Assembly (NCBI GenBank): GCA_017577485.1
Contig: PKRI01000003.1
Location: 1 to 64,000 of the forward strand
DNA: 64,000 nt
Source of the DNA: Bacillota bacterium
GTDB lineage: Bacteria > Bacillota > Sulfobacillia > Thermaerobacterales > RSA17
Direction: 5' to 3'
In this document: piece by piece, positions 8,030 through 17,181 of the stretch
How the letters are laid out: each line of letters starts with the position of its first letter
How positions within the stretch are numbered: the stretch's first letter is position 1
Notes under the pieces: generated by a model
What the model saw: only the letters and a program-made list of their open reading frames with translations
Database searches by the model: none
What the model was told of the DNA's origin: nothing
Program-made: the position numbers and the translations under genes

Positions 8030-9157
8030 TTAACCCAGGGCCAGCAGGTTCTCGGGGGAGACAGCGGGCAGGTCCAGCAGCCGGGCCGCCGGCTCGAAGT
8101 TGAGGGCCGCCGCCCGGCGCAGCGCCGCCACACGGGGGCCGATGCGGGCCGCCAGCTGGTCCCGGCGCCGGTGGCAGTCCAGCACCCGGTCCACCCAGGC
8201 GCCGGCGGCCAGGTCGGCCAGCGACCCGGCAGGCTCCAGGTCCAGTTGGGCCAGGAAGCTTACGACCTTGGGGTCGTAGGGGATGCCGCAGGGGACCGTG
8301 CCCGCCAGCGCCGCCAGGATCAGGGCGTGGAGGCGCATGCCGATGACCAGGTGCGCCCGGCCCAGCAGCGCCGCCAGCTGGGGCCACGACGGGCGCCGCT
8401 CCACGATCACGGCGGCGGCCCCGGCCAGGCCGGCGGCCACCCGGCGCGAGACCTCCAGGTCCTCCACCGGCTGCATGGGCAGGAACACGTAGCGCAGCCC
8501 TTCCCGGCGCGCCAGCAGGTCCAGGCCCCGGGCCAGGGCGGCCTCGGCCCGCCGGTCCAGGAGGCGGTGGCCCCGCAGCGCCACCACCGCCAGGGGACCC
8601 TCGCCCGGAGGTTCCCAGGGGGACGGCTGCCCGGCTCCGGCGCCGGGGTCCAGCAGCAGGGCGGCGTCGGCGGTGACGCCGACGGCGGCGCCGGGCACGC
8701 CCAGGTCGCCGAGCAGCCGCGCCGACTGGGGATCCCGCACGGTCACCGCCGCCGCCCGCCGCACCGCCCACCTCACCAGGGCCCGCCCCATCCGCCCGCG
8801 GACGGGGCCGATGCCCTGGGCCATCATCATCACCGGCACGCCCCGCAGCCGCGCCAGTTCCATGACGCCCACGTAGTAGGGGATGTTGAAGGGACCCGTG
8901 ACATCCTGGAGCAGGCTGCCGCCGCCGCTGATCAGCAGGTCGGCCCGGGCCAGGGCCGCCAGGATCGACGGCAGGTGGGTGCGGCTGACGGCGTCGACAC
9001 CGTGCTCCCGGGCGGTGGCGGCGGGATGGGCCGACAGCACGGTGACCCGAACGCCGGGATCCAGGCGGCGCAGGCCCGCCAGGATCCCCGCCAGGACCAT
9101 CTCATCGCCCATGTTGTCGAAGCCGTAGTAGCCCGAGATGACCACGCGCCGGCTCAC
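8030..9157 (-). CDS. csaB: Polysaccharide pyruvyl transferase CsaB
   Basis: A 375-residue enzyme that adds ketal-linked pyruvate to the secondary cell-wall polymer, the modification bound by S-layer homology (SLH) domains. The N-terminal VVISGYYGFDNMGDEMVLAG, the central SGGGSLLQDVTG and the C-terminal MRLHALILAA stretches are typical of CsaB. The start is the GTG at 9157, which overlaps the stop of the upstream DUF5693 gene as GTGA. An SLH-like repeat is encoded at 17.2-18.7 kb, so ligand synthesis and ligand binding are encoded in one neighbourhood. The stop is TAA; no terminator with a T-run follows. Confidence 0.93.
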   Translation of the reverse strand: MSRRVVISGYYGFDNMGDEMVLAGILAGLRRLDPGVRVTVLSAHPAATAREHGVDAVSRTHLPSILAALARADLLISGGGSLLQDVTGPFNIPYYVGVMELARLRGVPVMMMAQGIGPVRGRMGRALVRWAVRRAAAVTVRDPQSARLLGDLGVPGAAVGVTADAALLLDPGAGAGQPSPWEPPGEGPLAVVALRGHRLLDRRAEAALARGLDLLARREGLRYVFLPMQPVEDLEVSRRVAAGLAGAAAVIVERRPSWPQLAALLGRAHLVIGMRLHALILAALAGTVPCGIPYDPKVVSFLAQLDLEPAGSLADLAAGAWVDRVLDCHRRRDQLAARIGPRVAALRRAAALNFEPAARLLDLPAVSPENLLALG

Positions 9158-11139
9158 GGGGGCGGTCCCCCCGGCCGGCCGCCCGCACCGGCGAAGCCCC
9201 CCGGCCACAGGCGGCGCAGCGCCAGCACCAGCACGGCGCCCAGCACGGCGCCCGCCGCCAGGCCGTACAACCAGCGGATGACGACCACCGCCACCGGCGA
9301 GTGCACGTGGGCGAAGGTGTTCACGATGGACATCTGGCCCACGGCCGCCAGCATGAACAGCACCGGCGCCAGGCCGCGGCCCGCCCCCAGGGCCAGGGCC
9401 AGGATCAGCAGCACGTGGCCGAAGGCGAACTCCTTGAAGCGGGGGCGGACCCCCAGCCATTCGGTCAGGATCTGCCGAACCTGCAGTTCCAGGGCCGACG
9501 GCATCACCAGGGGCTGGTTGCCCGAGCGAGTCAGCACCACGAAGCCTACCGCCGCCACGGCCACGCCGGCCAGCACCCACGGCACCGGCACCGACGACTG
9601 CAGCAGCCGCCGGCCCCGGAGCGCCCGGATCCGGTCCAGGTGCCCAAAGCGCAGGGCCACGGCCAGGCCCACCGCCAGCGCCGGCAGCGACAGGCTGAGC
9701 TTGGTCCCCAGGTAGAGAGTCAGGCGCTGCATGAAGGCGGGATGGGACAGGAAGGCCACCTGGTACAGGCCGCCGGCGGCGGCCGCCAGGCCGGCCCCAC
9801 CGTAGGCGGCCAGGGCGGCCCCCAGGGAACGGGGCGCCCGCCGGGCCACCAGCAGCAGGGACAGCACCGGGAACACCAGCGCCGCCCCCAGGGCGCCCAC
9901 CCGCATGACCTGCAGCGGCTCCGCCGCCGCCAGCAGGCCGGCGAACCCGGCGGTCCAGAGGCCGGCCAGGACCAGGGCCGGGAGCGCCAGCCCGGCCAGG
10001 TCGCCGGACAGCACCACGGCTGCCGCCACACCCAGGGCCATCAGCGTTTGCGTGCGCGGCCCGACGCGGGGCGGGACCACCACGGTGGGGTCGCCGAAGT
10101 CGAAACCGGCCGCGGCCAGCTGCGCACGGACCGCCTCCGTGACCTGCAGGGTCCGCTCCAGGTCTGCGGCGGCGTCGTCGGTGTGGTGCACGCGGATCAG
10201 CAGTACGCGGATGTTGCGTTCCGCCGCCGCCAGGCGATAGCGCTCCACTTCCCGGGCCTGGGACATGTTGGCCAGCTCCGCCGGCTGGATGGCGTGCAGC
10301 CGTACGACCCGGTAACCCAGGCGCCGGGCCACCGTCAGGAAGCCGCGCTGGTCGAACCCCTCGATCATGCCGGCGGCGGCGCCGGTCCCCTCCAGGACCG
10401 CCGCCAGCGGCTCCAGCTCATCGGGATACCCGGGCAGTTCCCGGTCGTTGAAGAAGACGGCCGGCGCCTCCAGCCGCCGGGCCGGGGCCAGCAGCGCCTC
10501 CCAGTCCCGCGGTCCCGGAGCCAGGTCCGGCGGAATGGCCCGGTACTGGAGGTAAATTCGGAAGCCTTGCCGGCGCAAGTCCTCCAGCCGGTCCACGTCG
10601 AAGCCCAGGCCCAGTTCGTCCAGGTCCGTGGAGGCCAGGGGCAGCCCCAGGGCCACGGGCCGGCCCTGCTCATCCCGGAGCAGCACCTCCGGCGGAGCGC
10701 CCTTGGCCTCCAGGAAAGAGGCCAGTTCCTCCAGGGACGGGCCGGCTCCCAGCACCACCGTGGACAGGCCCGGCCGCGAGGCCGACGCCGCGGCGGCCCG
10801 CTCCAGCAGCGACCCGGCGCCGGCCGCCGGCGCCACCCGGGCCAGCACCCGGCGGTCCACCACCAGGGCCTGTTCCAGGCCGGCCGCGGGACGCTCCTTG
10901 GCCAGCACGGCGTCGATGCCTGCGTCCCGCAGCCGCCGGAAGATCTCCGCAGGGTCGGCGCCCAGGCGCTGGGCCAGGCGGTCCACCTCGGCGTCGGCGA
11001 CCGCCAGGCTCACCGTGCGGTTGGCCAGATCGGCCCGGTGGCGCTCCCAGGTGACCTGGGCCGCCACCGCCGTGGCCGCCAGGCAGACCGCCGCGCAGAG
11101 GATCCGCCACCACCGCCCCGGGCGGCTCGTGGGCTGCAC
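9154..11139 (-). CDS. DUF5693 family membrane protein (paralogue A)
   Basis: A 661-residue protein with a signal-anchor at the N-terminus, an extracytoplasmic domain to about residue 370, and about eight hydrophobic segments in the C-terminal half. The conserved C-terminal signature is GVRPRFKEFAFGHVLL, then NTFAHVHSPVAV. The family has no established function, and members are often found beside csaB, as here (GTGA overlap). A role in export or modification of the cell-wall polymer is inference. The GTG start has GGAGGG seven bases upstream. A diverged paralogue is encoded head-to-head at 11267-13357. Confidence 0.8.
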   Translation of the reverse strand: MQPTSRPGRWWRILCAAVCLAATAVAAQVTWERHRADLANRTVSLAVADAEVDRLAQRLGADPAEIFRRLRDAGIDAVLAKERPAAGLEQALVVDRRVLARVAPAAGAGSLLERAAAASASRPGLSTVVLGAGPSLEELASFLEAKGAPPEVLLRDEQGRPVALGLPLASTDLDELGLGFDVDRLEDLRRQGFRIYLQYRAIPPDLAPGPRDWEALLAPARRLEAPAVFFNDRELPGYPDELEPLAAVLEGTGAAAGMIEGFDQRGFLTVARRLGYRVVRLHAIQPAELANMSQAREVERYRLAAAERNIRVLLIRVHHTDDAAADLERTLQVTEAVRAQLAAAGFDFGDPTVVVPPRVGPRTQTLMALGVAAAVVLSGDLAGLALPALVLAGLWTAGFAGLLAAAEPLQVMRVGALGAALVFPVLSLLLVARRAPRSLGAALAAYGGAGLAAAAGGLYQVAFLSHPAFMQRLTLYLGTKLSLSLPALAVGLAVALRFGHLDRIRALRGRRLLQSSVPVPWVLAGVAVAAVGFVVLTRSGNQPLVMPSALELQVRQILTEWLGVRPRFKEFAFGHVLLILALALGAGRGLAPVLFMLAAVGQMSIVNTFAHVHSPVAVVVIRWLYGLAAGAVLGAVLVLALRRLWPGGFAGAGGRPGGPPP

Positions 11140-11171
11140 CGTCGTCCCTCCTACCCCAGCAGACCTTCTCT

Positions 11172-11177
11172 ATTCTA
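11172..11177 (-). promoter_or_regulatory. Possible -10 of the DUF5693A-csaB operon
   Basis: TAGAAT (5 of 6) on the minus strand, 33 bases before the GTG start. No convincing -35 was found, so this is weak. It shares the 127-base divergent region with the plus-strand promoter. Confidence 0.3.
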
Positions 11178-11205
11178 CGGGTTGTCCTGCCCCGCCGGGG
11201 CCGTG

Positions 11206-11214
11206 TGCTACAAT
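11206..11214 (+). promoter_or_regulatory. Extended -10 promoter of the plus-strand island
   Basis: TGCTACAAT matches the extended -10 pattern TGnTATAAT with one mismatch. A transcript starting near 11221 would have a leader of about 46 bases before the GTG at 11267 and could carry all seven plus-strand genes. Confidence 0.5.
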
Positions 11215-11266
11215 CAACCCGCTGCGTACACCCCGGGTCCCGTGGCGGAGGGAGCAGGCCGGCGCC

Positions 11267-13357
11267 GTGAATCGCCGCTTCCACAACCTGGTCTGGATCA
11301 CCGTGGTGCTGGCCCTGCTGGCGGCGGTGCCCGCCTCCGCCCGCTGGGCCGAGGAAGCCGCCAACACCACCGTCGAGATCGTCATCGACCACCATGAAGC
11401 CGCCCGCTCCGCCGCGCGCCTGGGCGAGGACCCGACCCGCCTGCTGGCCCGGGCACAGGAGGCCGGGGCCGTGTCGGCCGCCGTGCGGGAAGTCACCCTG
11501 CTGCGCCTGCGGGACCAGGAGCGCCTGATCCTCATCGACGGCTCCCAGGCGTCGGCGGTACTGGAAGCCCTGGCGCCCATCCTGCCGGGCGGGCCTGGCG
11601 GCGGGGCCGCCGTCCGGCCAGGCTGGACCTACGCGGTCCTCGAGGACGGCGACCTGGCTCGCTGGCTGCTGGAAGCCTGGACGACGTATTCCCGCGCCGG
11701 CATCATCGCCGGTGAACCGGCGCTGCACGCCGGGCAGGGCCGGTACGTGCTGGCGGTGCCGGAGCAGACGCCCCGGGCCCGCGTCCTGCCCCTGGGCTTT
11801 TACCCCGGGGACCTGCAGCAGGTGCAGGCGGCCGGCCTGGACGTGATCCCCGTCGTATACGAGCCGCCCCTGCGCACGGCCCGGATGCTGGACCTGGCCC
11901 TGGAGCGCTGGCGCCGGCTGCCGCCGGCCCGCTGGGTCCTGATGGAGCAGGACCCGGCGCCCGGTTTCCCGGGCGTGGATTATCCCGAGCGGTACGCCGA
12001 CGTGGGCGCCGTGATCCGCAGCCTCGAGGCCGAGGTGGGCCTCCTGGAAGACTGGGACATGCTGGGTTACCAGTCCCGGGGCCTGCGGGAGGTGACGGCG
12101 GCCGCCGGCGCCCGGGGCATCCGCGTCTTCACGGTGCAGCCCGATCTCCTGCCCCGCCTGCCGGCAGCCGAGCAGATCGCCCAGCACCTGGCCGCCGTCC
12201 GGGAGCGCAAGGTGCGGGCGGTGCACGTCTACCCCCTGCTGCCGGCCCAGGACCAGAACGGCGCCGCCCCCCGGCCGGAGGACGCTACGGCGTTCATCGC
12301 CGGGTTGAAGTCGGCCCTGGAGGACGCCGGCTTCCGTGTAGGACCGGCGCAGCCCTTCGCCCACCGGGCGCCGGCGCCGTGGACGGGCTGGGTGCTGGCC
12401 GTGCCGGCGGCGCTGGCCGGTTCGCTGGCCGCCGCCGCCACCCTGCGCTACCTGGGGCTGTGGCGGTACCGGCTGCCGTCGCTGGCCGCCGTGATCCTGC
12501 CCTGGCCGGCCCTGGCCGCCGCCGGCGTGCTGGGCGGTCAGGTGCTGCTGCGCCAGGCAGCCGCGCTGCTGGCGGCCCTGACCCTGCCCTTGTTGACGGT
12601 GGAGCTGGCCTGGCACGCCCTTTACGGCGGCGAGCGACCCGCCGCCACCCCGGCAGGCCCGGCGGGTGAGGCAGGCCCGGTGGGCCGGGCGAGCCCGGCG
12701 GCTGCAGCGGCCGCGGCGGCCGGGTCTGTTGCGGCCTCCCTGGGCGGCGGGTTCCTGGCGGCGGCACTGCTGTCGACGCCGGAGTTCCTGCAGGTCTGGG
12801 AGTATTTCCGGGGCGTCAAGGTGTCCTTCGCCGTCCCCATCGCGGTGCTGGCGCTGTGGTGCGCGGCGCCGGCCCTGCGCGGCGCCTGGGTGGAAGCCGG
12901 CCCGCCGGCGGCATGGCTGCGGGCGCTGCCCCGAGCCCGGCTGTCGCTGCCGCAGGTGCTGGGCGTCGCGGTCCTCCTGGCGGCAGCCGCCCTCATCGTC
13001 TGGCGCACCGCCTCCATCCGCGACGCCCTGGCCCTGGAACTGGCCGTCCGCGACCTGCTGCAGGACCTGATGGGCGTCCGCCCCCGTTTCAAGGAGGTGC
13101 TGCTGGGCTGGCCGGGCCTGGCCGTCCTGATCCTGGTGCGGCCGCGCCGCCCCGGCTGGCTGTTCCTGTTCGCCTCGGCCGGGCTGCTGGTGGGCGCCGG
13201 CAGCGTCATCAACAGCTTCGCCCACGTCTTCACGCCCGTGGCCGTGTCCCTCTGGCGGTCCGTCAACGGGCTGCTGCTGGGGATCCCGCTGGGCCTGGCG
13301 GCGGCGGCGCTGCTGCGCCGCCTGGCGGGGGGCTCGGCGGCAGGCCGGATGTGGTAG
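11267..13357 (+). CDS. DUF5693 family membrane protein (paralogue B)
   Basis: A 696-residue paralogue of the divergent gene on the minus strand. An N-terminal signal-anchor, an extracytoplasmic domain and a multi-helix C-terminal half are visible. The shared signature is GVRPRFKEVLLGWPG, then INSFAHVFTPVAVSLWR. The membrane half has a proline/alanine/glycine-rich insertion near residues 465-490. The open frame extends upstream, but the GTG at 11267 is the start consistent with the family's N-terminus; GGAGGG is 14 bases upstream, which is rather far. It is the first gene of the plus-strand cluster, and its function is unknown. Confidence 0.8.
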   Translation: MNRRFHNLVWITVVLALLAAVPASARWAEEAANTTVEIVIDHHEAARSAARLGEDPTRLLARAQEAGAVSAAVREVTLLRLRDQERLILIDGSQASAVLEALAPILPGGPGGGAAVRPGWTYAVLEDGDLARWLLEAWTTYSRAGIIAGEPALHAGQGRYVLAVPEQTPRARVLPLGFYPGDLQQVQAAGLDVIPVVYEPPLRTARMLDLALERWRRLPPARWVLMEQDPAPGFPGVDYPERYADVGAVIRSLEAEVGLLEDWDMLGYQSRGLREVTAAAGARGIRVFTVQPDLLPRLPAAEQIAQHLAAVRERKVRAVHVYPLLPAQDQNGAAPRPEDATAFIAGLKSALEDAGFRVGPAQPFAHRAPAPWTGWVLAVPAALAGSLAAAATLRYLGLWRYRLPSLAAVILPWPALAAAGVLGGQVLLRQAAALLAALTLPLLTVELAWHALYGGERPAATPAGPAGEAGPVGRASPAAAAAAAAGSVAASLGGGFLAAALLSTPEFLQVWEYFRGVKVSFAVPIAVLALWCAAPALRGAWVEAGPPAAWLRALPRARLSLPQVLGVAVLLAAAALIVWRTASIRDALALELAVRDLLQDLMGVRPRFKEVLLGWPGLAVLILVRPRRPGWLFLFASAGLLVGAGSVINSFAHVFTPVAVSLWRSVNGLLLGIPLGLAAAALLRRLAGGSAAGRMW

Positions 13358-13397
13358 TATGGGTGCGGATTTCGACTCGCCGGCACGGAGGTGCCCC

Positions 13398-14345
13398 ATG
13401 CCGTCCCTGGAGATGCGCAGCCTGCGGGAAGCCTACGGCCGCGCCCTGGCCGAGTGCGGCGCCCAGGACCCCCGGATCGTCGCGCTTACCGCCGACCTGG
13501 GCGACTCCACCCGGGTCGCCGAGTTCGGCCGGCGCTTTCCCGACCGCTACTTCAACTTCGGGGTGGCCGAGGCCAACCTGATGGGCGTGGCGGCCGGCAT
13601 GGCCATGAACGGCCTGAAACCTTTCGTCAGCACCTTCGCCGTGTTCGCCGCGGGCAAGCCCTGGGAGCAGATCCGCCAGACCATCGCCTACCAGCGGGCG
13701 CCGGTGCGCATCGTGGCCACCCACGCCGGCCTCACGGTGGGCGAGGACGGGGCTTCCCATCAGATGCTGGAAGACATCAACAACATGCGGGTGCTGCCCG
13801 GCATGGCGGTGGTGGTGCCGGCCGACGCCGTGGAGGCCGACCGCGTCACCCGCTGGGCGGCCAGCTACGACGAGGGCCCCGTGTACGTGCGCCTGTCCCG
13901 GGCCAATTTTCCCACCATCCTGGATGAGGACTATCGCTTCACCTTCGGGCGGGCCCGGGTCCTCCGCGACGGCGGCGACATCACCCTGATGGCCTGCGGC
14001 CTGATGGTCAGCGTCTGCCTGCAGGCGGCAGACCTGCTGGCCGCCGACGGCATCGCGGCCCAGGTGGTCAACGTCTCCACCATCAAGCCCATCGACCGCG
14101 AGACCATCGCCGGCTGCGCAGCCCGCACCGGGCGCGTGATCACCGTCGAGGAGCATCAGATCTGCGGCGGCCTGGGCAGCGCCGTCTGCGAGGTCCTGGC
14201 CGAGACCTGCCCGGTGCCGGTCCGGCGCATCGGCGTCGACGACCAGTGGGGCCAGTCCGGCGAGGCCATGGCCCTGGTGGCCCACTACCGGCTGACGCCG
14301 GAGCGGGTGGCCGCCGAGGCCCGCTCCCTGCTGGCCGGAGGGTGA
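13398..14345 (+). CDS. Transketolase, C-terminal subunit
   Basis: A 315-residue protein equal to the pyrimidine-binding and C-terminal domains of transketolase. FNFGVAEANLMGVAAGMA contains the glutamate that activates thiamine diphosphate; STFAVFAAGKPWEQIRQ, THAGLTVGEDGASHQ and VITVEEHQICGGLGSAV are typical of the family. It must pair with the N-terminal subunit encoded next, giving two-carbon ketol transfer between sugar phosphates. The ATG at 13398 has GGAGG six bases upstream. The order is unusual: the C-terminal subunit gene comes first. In this cluster the enzyme may make a special sugar precursor rather than serve the general pentose-phosphate pathway, which is inference. Confidence 0.92.
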   Translation: MPSLEMRSLREAYGRALAECGAQDPRIVALTADLGDSTRVAEFGRRFPDRYFNFGVAEANLMGVAAGMAMNGLKPFVSTFAVFAAGKPWEQIRQTIAYQRAPVRIVATHAGLTVGEDGASHQMLEDINNMRVLPGMAVVVPADAVEADRVTRWAASYDEGPVYVRLSRANFPTILDEDYRFTFGRARVLRDGGDITLMACGLMVSVCLQAADLLAADGIAAQVVNVSTIKPIDRETIAGCAARTGRVITVEEHQICGGLGSAVCEVLAETCPVPVRRIGVDDQWGQSGEAMALVAHYRLTPERVAAEARSLLAGG

Positions 14346-14352
14346 TGACACG

Positions 14353-15201
14353 GTGACCGCAGCGACCACGCTTCCCATGGATCTGGACCAGCTGCCGGCC
14401 AAGGCGCGGCAGCTGAGGCGCGACATCATCGAGATGGTCTACCGGGCCCGCTCCGGCCATCCCGGCGGCGCCCTGGGCATGGCCGACTTCATGACGGTGC
14501 TCTGGTACCGCCACCTGCGCCACGACCCGGCCAACCCCCGCTGGGAGGACCGGGACCGCTTCATCCTGTCCAATGGCCATACCTGCCCCATCCTCTACGC
14601 CATCCTGGCGGACCGGGGCTACTTCGACCGCGAACTGCTGTGGACGTTCCGCCGGTTGGGCTCGCCGGTCCAGGGCCACCCGTCGGTGCGCAGCGACCTG
14701 CCCGGCATCGAGTACTCCGGCGGGTCCCTGGGCAACGGCCTGTCTTACGCCCTGGGCACCGCCCTGGCCGCCCGGGTGACCGGCCGCAATTACCGCGTGT
14801 ACTGCTCCGTCAGCGACGGCGACTGCCAGGAAGGCCAGACCTGGGAGGCGGCCATGGCCGCCGCCCACCACGCGGTGGACAACCTTACGGCGGTGGTGGA
14901 CTACAACCGCTGCCAGATCGACGGCCCCAGCGATCAGGTCATGAGCCTGGGCGACCTGCCCGCCAAGTGGCGGGCTTTCGGCTGGCACGTGCTGGACGTG
15001 GACGGCCACGACTACCAGGCGCTGGACGAGGCCTTCCGGGCGGCCGCCGCCCACCGCGGCGCCCCGTCGGTGATCGTGGCCCGCACCGTCATCGGCAAGG
15101 GCGTTTCTTACATGGAGGGCGACTACCGGTGGCACCACGGTTTTCCCGATGAGGAGCGCTACCGGCAGGCCCTGGCGGAGTTGGCGGAGGCCCCGGCTTG
15201 A
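14353..15201 (+). CDS. Transketolase, N-terminal subunit
   Basis: A 282-residue thiamine-diphosphate-binding half of a split transketolase. It has the motifs YRARSGHPGGALGMADFM, SNGHTCPILYA, HPSVRSDLPGIEYSGGSLG, and the cofactor site SDGDCQEGQTWEAAMAAAHH followed by VVDYNRCQIDG. The GTG start at 14353 lies seven bases after the C-subunit stop, with GGAGGG in the end of that gene. The stop overlaps the next gene's TTG start as TTGA. DCQE replaces the more usual ELQEGQ-type sequence but keeps the GDG metal site. Confidence 0.92.
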   Translation: MTAATTLPMDLDQLPAKARQLRRDIIEMVYRARSGHPGGALGMADFMTVLWYRHLRHDPANPRWEDRDRFILSNGHTCPILYAILADRGYFDRELLWTFRRLGSPVQGHPSVRSDLPGIEYSGGSLGNGLSYALGTALAARVTGRNYRVYCSVSDGDCQEGQTWEAAMAAAHHAVDNLTAVVDYNRCQIDGPSDQVMSLGDLPAKWRAFGWHVLDVDGHDYQALDEAFRAAAAHRGAPSVIVARTVIGKGVSYMEGDYRWHHGFPDEERYRQALAELAEAPA

Positions 15202-16367
15202 TCGCCGTCGTCAGCGACGCCCGCTACCGGACGGCCCTGGCCGCCATCCGCTGCCTGGGGCGGGCCGGTGTGCCCGTGGTGGCCGTGGAACGCGACGACA
15301 TCCCGCCCCGGGACGTCATCGGCTTCTACTCCCGCTGGACCCTCCGGCGCGTCACCGTGCCGCCGCCGCCCGAGGGTGACGCCGGGCCCTGGCTGGAACA
15401 CCTGGCGGCCGCCGTGGGCGCCGACCGGGAACCGGCGGTGTGGCTGCCGGCGGCCATGGGCACGCTGCGGACGGCCGTGGCCTGGCAGGACCGGCTGCCG
15501 TCGGGCCTGCGGGCGCTGCTGCCCGACCCGGCCGCCTTCGCCCTGGCCGACGACAAGGCGGCGCTGCTGGAACTGGCCCGCCGGGAGGGTGTGCCGGTGC
15601 CCGAGACCTGGCGGCCCGAGCCGGGCGAGAGCCCGGAGGACCTGGCCCGGCGCGTGCGCTACCCCCTGGTGATCAAGTACCGCAACGGCGAGGTGCTGGG
15701 CCTGCCGCCCCACCGGCGGTACGCGGTGGTCCGGGACCGCCGGGAATTCGTGGAGCGCTACCGGGCCATGCACCGGCAGCAGCCGGACCCGGTGGTCCAG
15801 GAGTACGTGCCCGGCGACTCCTTCGGCTTCGCCGCCGCAGCCCGGGACGGCCGGGTGTATGCGGCCTTCTGCCACCGCCGCCTGCGCCAGTACCCGGTGA
15901 CCGGCGGTCCCAGCACCATGGCCGTCAGCATCCGTGATGACCGCCTGGTGGACCTCGGGAGCCGCCTGCTCAAGGCCCTGAACTGGTCGGGGGTGGCCAT
16001 GGTGGAGTTCAAGCAGGACGCTGCGGGGGAGTTCCGCCTGATGGAGATCAACCCGCGCCTGTGGGGCAGCCTGCCCCTGGCCGTGGCGGCCGGCGCCGAC
16101 ATCCCGCTGGTGTGGTACCGCCTGGCCGCCGGCGAGGATGTGGAGCCCGACCTGGGCTGGCGCGAGGGCGTGCGCATGCGCTTCCTGTTCCAGGACCTGC
16201 TGGCGGCCCGGGATCTGATCCGCACCGGCCGCGAGAAGCCGTCCTTCGCGCTGCGCTACCTGCGGGAACTGCTGGATCCCCGGGTGGTGGACGGCGTGTT
16301 CTCGCGGCAGGACCCGCGGCCGGGCTGGGCCTATCTCTGGAGATCCCTGCGCCGGGCCGTCGACTGA
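15198..16367 (+). CDS. ATP-grasp carboxylate ligase-like protein
   Basis: A 389-residue ATP-grasp enzyme, which would activate a carboxylate as an acyl-phosphate and join it to an amine or thiol. The lysines and acidic residues of the fold are visible: YPLVIKYRNGEV, VVQEYVPGDSFGFAAAARDG, and the metal site MVEFKQDAAGEFRLMEINPR. It resembles the predicted carboligase group (COG3919 type) rather than a biosynthetic purine or D-Ala ligase. The TTG at 15198 overlaps the transketolase stop and has GGAGG seven bases upstream. Its substrate is unknown; the surface-polymer context suggests it decorates a sugar acid or a peptide. Confidence 0.8.
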   Translation: MIAVVSDARYRTALAAIRCLGRAGVPVVAVERDDIPPRDVIGFYSRWTLRRVTVPPPPEGDAGPWLEHLAAAVGADREPAVWLPAAMGTLRTAVAWQDRLPSGLRALLPDPAAFALADDKAALLELARREGVPVPETWRPEPGESPEDLARRVRYPLVIKYRNGEVLGLPPHRRYAVVRDRREFVERYRAMHRQQPDPVVQEYVPGDSFGFAAAARDGRVYAAFCHRRLRQYPVTGGPSTMAVSIRDDRLVDLGSRLLKALNWSGVAMVEFKQDAAGEFRLMEINPRLWGSLPLAVAAGADIPLVWYRLAAGEDVEPDLGWREGVRMRFLFQDLLAARDLIRTGREKPSFALRYLRELLDPRVVDGVFSRQDPRPGWAYLWRSLRRAVD

Positions 16368-16380
16368 GGAAGGGACCGCC

Positions 16381-17181
16381 GTGCTGCGCCTGGACCTGCA
16401 CGTCCATTCCGACCACTCCTTCGACGGCGCCGTGCCGGTGGCCAGGCTGCTGGAACTGGCCCGCCGGCGGGGTCTCGACGGCATCGCCGTCACCGACCAC
16501 AACCGCTTCGCCGGCAGCGCCGAGGCCCTGCGGCTGAACCGGGACCCCGACTTCCTGGTCATCCCCGGCGCCGAGTACACCACCGACGCCGGCCACATCC
16601 TGGCGCTGTTCATCGACGGCCCCATCGCCCTGGAGTCCGGGGCCGGGGTGCTGGACCGCCTGCCCTGGCGGGAGACCGTCCAGGCCATCCACGAAGCCGG
16701 GGGCGTGGCGGTGCTGGCCCATCCCTTCAAGCGCAGGACAAGCCTGGAGCCGGCGGTGCTGGCTGCAGTCGACGGCATCGAGGCCTTCAACGCCCGCACC
16801 GTCTGCGCCCGCAACCGGCGGGCCGTGACCCAGGCCCTGGACCTGGCCGCCTCGGGCCGCTTCCGCCTGCGCACCGCCGGCAGCGACGCCCACTGGCCGG
16901 CGGAACTGGGCCGGGCCTGGGTGGAGATCCCCCACCTGGAGCCCGGCGCCGGGCCGGCGGCGGTGCGGGCGGCGCTGGAGCAGGGCCGGGTGCGGGTGGC
17001 GGGCAGGGGCAGCCACCCCCTCTACGAATCCATGAGCCAGTTTGTGCGCTGCCGGCGCCTGGGCGAGACCCGCCGGCTGCCGCGGGTGGCCGCCCGCACC
17101 GTCCTCAACGCGGTGGACGGCCTGGCGGCCTGGGCCGACGGCCGGCTGCGCCGGCAGTGGCAGGTTGACCTGGAGCCATGA
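16381..17181 (+). CDS. PHP-domain metal-dependent phosphoesterase
   Basis: A 266-residue PHP-fold hydrolase with the full set of metal ligands: DLHVHSDHSFDG at the N-terminus, VTDHNRF, PGAEYTT, LAHPFKR and GSDAHWPAELG. Proteins of this type remove phosphate from nucleotides or sugar phosphates, and they also occur in exopolysaccharide clusters as tyrosine phosphatases. The GTG start follows the ATP-grasp stop by 13 bases, with GAGGAAGG upstream. Its last codons overlap the deacetylase start as ATGA. The substrate cannot be told from sequence. Confidence 0.85.
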   Translation: MLRLDLHVHSDHSFDGAVPVARLLELARRRGLDGIAVTDHNRFAGSAEALRLNRDPDFLVIPGAEYTTDAGHILALFIDGPIALESGAGVLDRLPWRETVQAIHEAGGVAVLAHPFKRRTSLEPAVLAAVDGIEAFNARTVCARNRRAVTQALDLAASGRFRLRTAGSDAHWPAELGRAWVEIPHLEPGAGPAAVRAALEQGRVRVAGRGSHPLYESMSQFVRCRRLGETRRLPRVAARTVLNAVDGLAAWADGRLRRQWQVDLEP

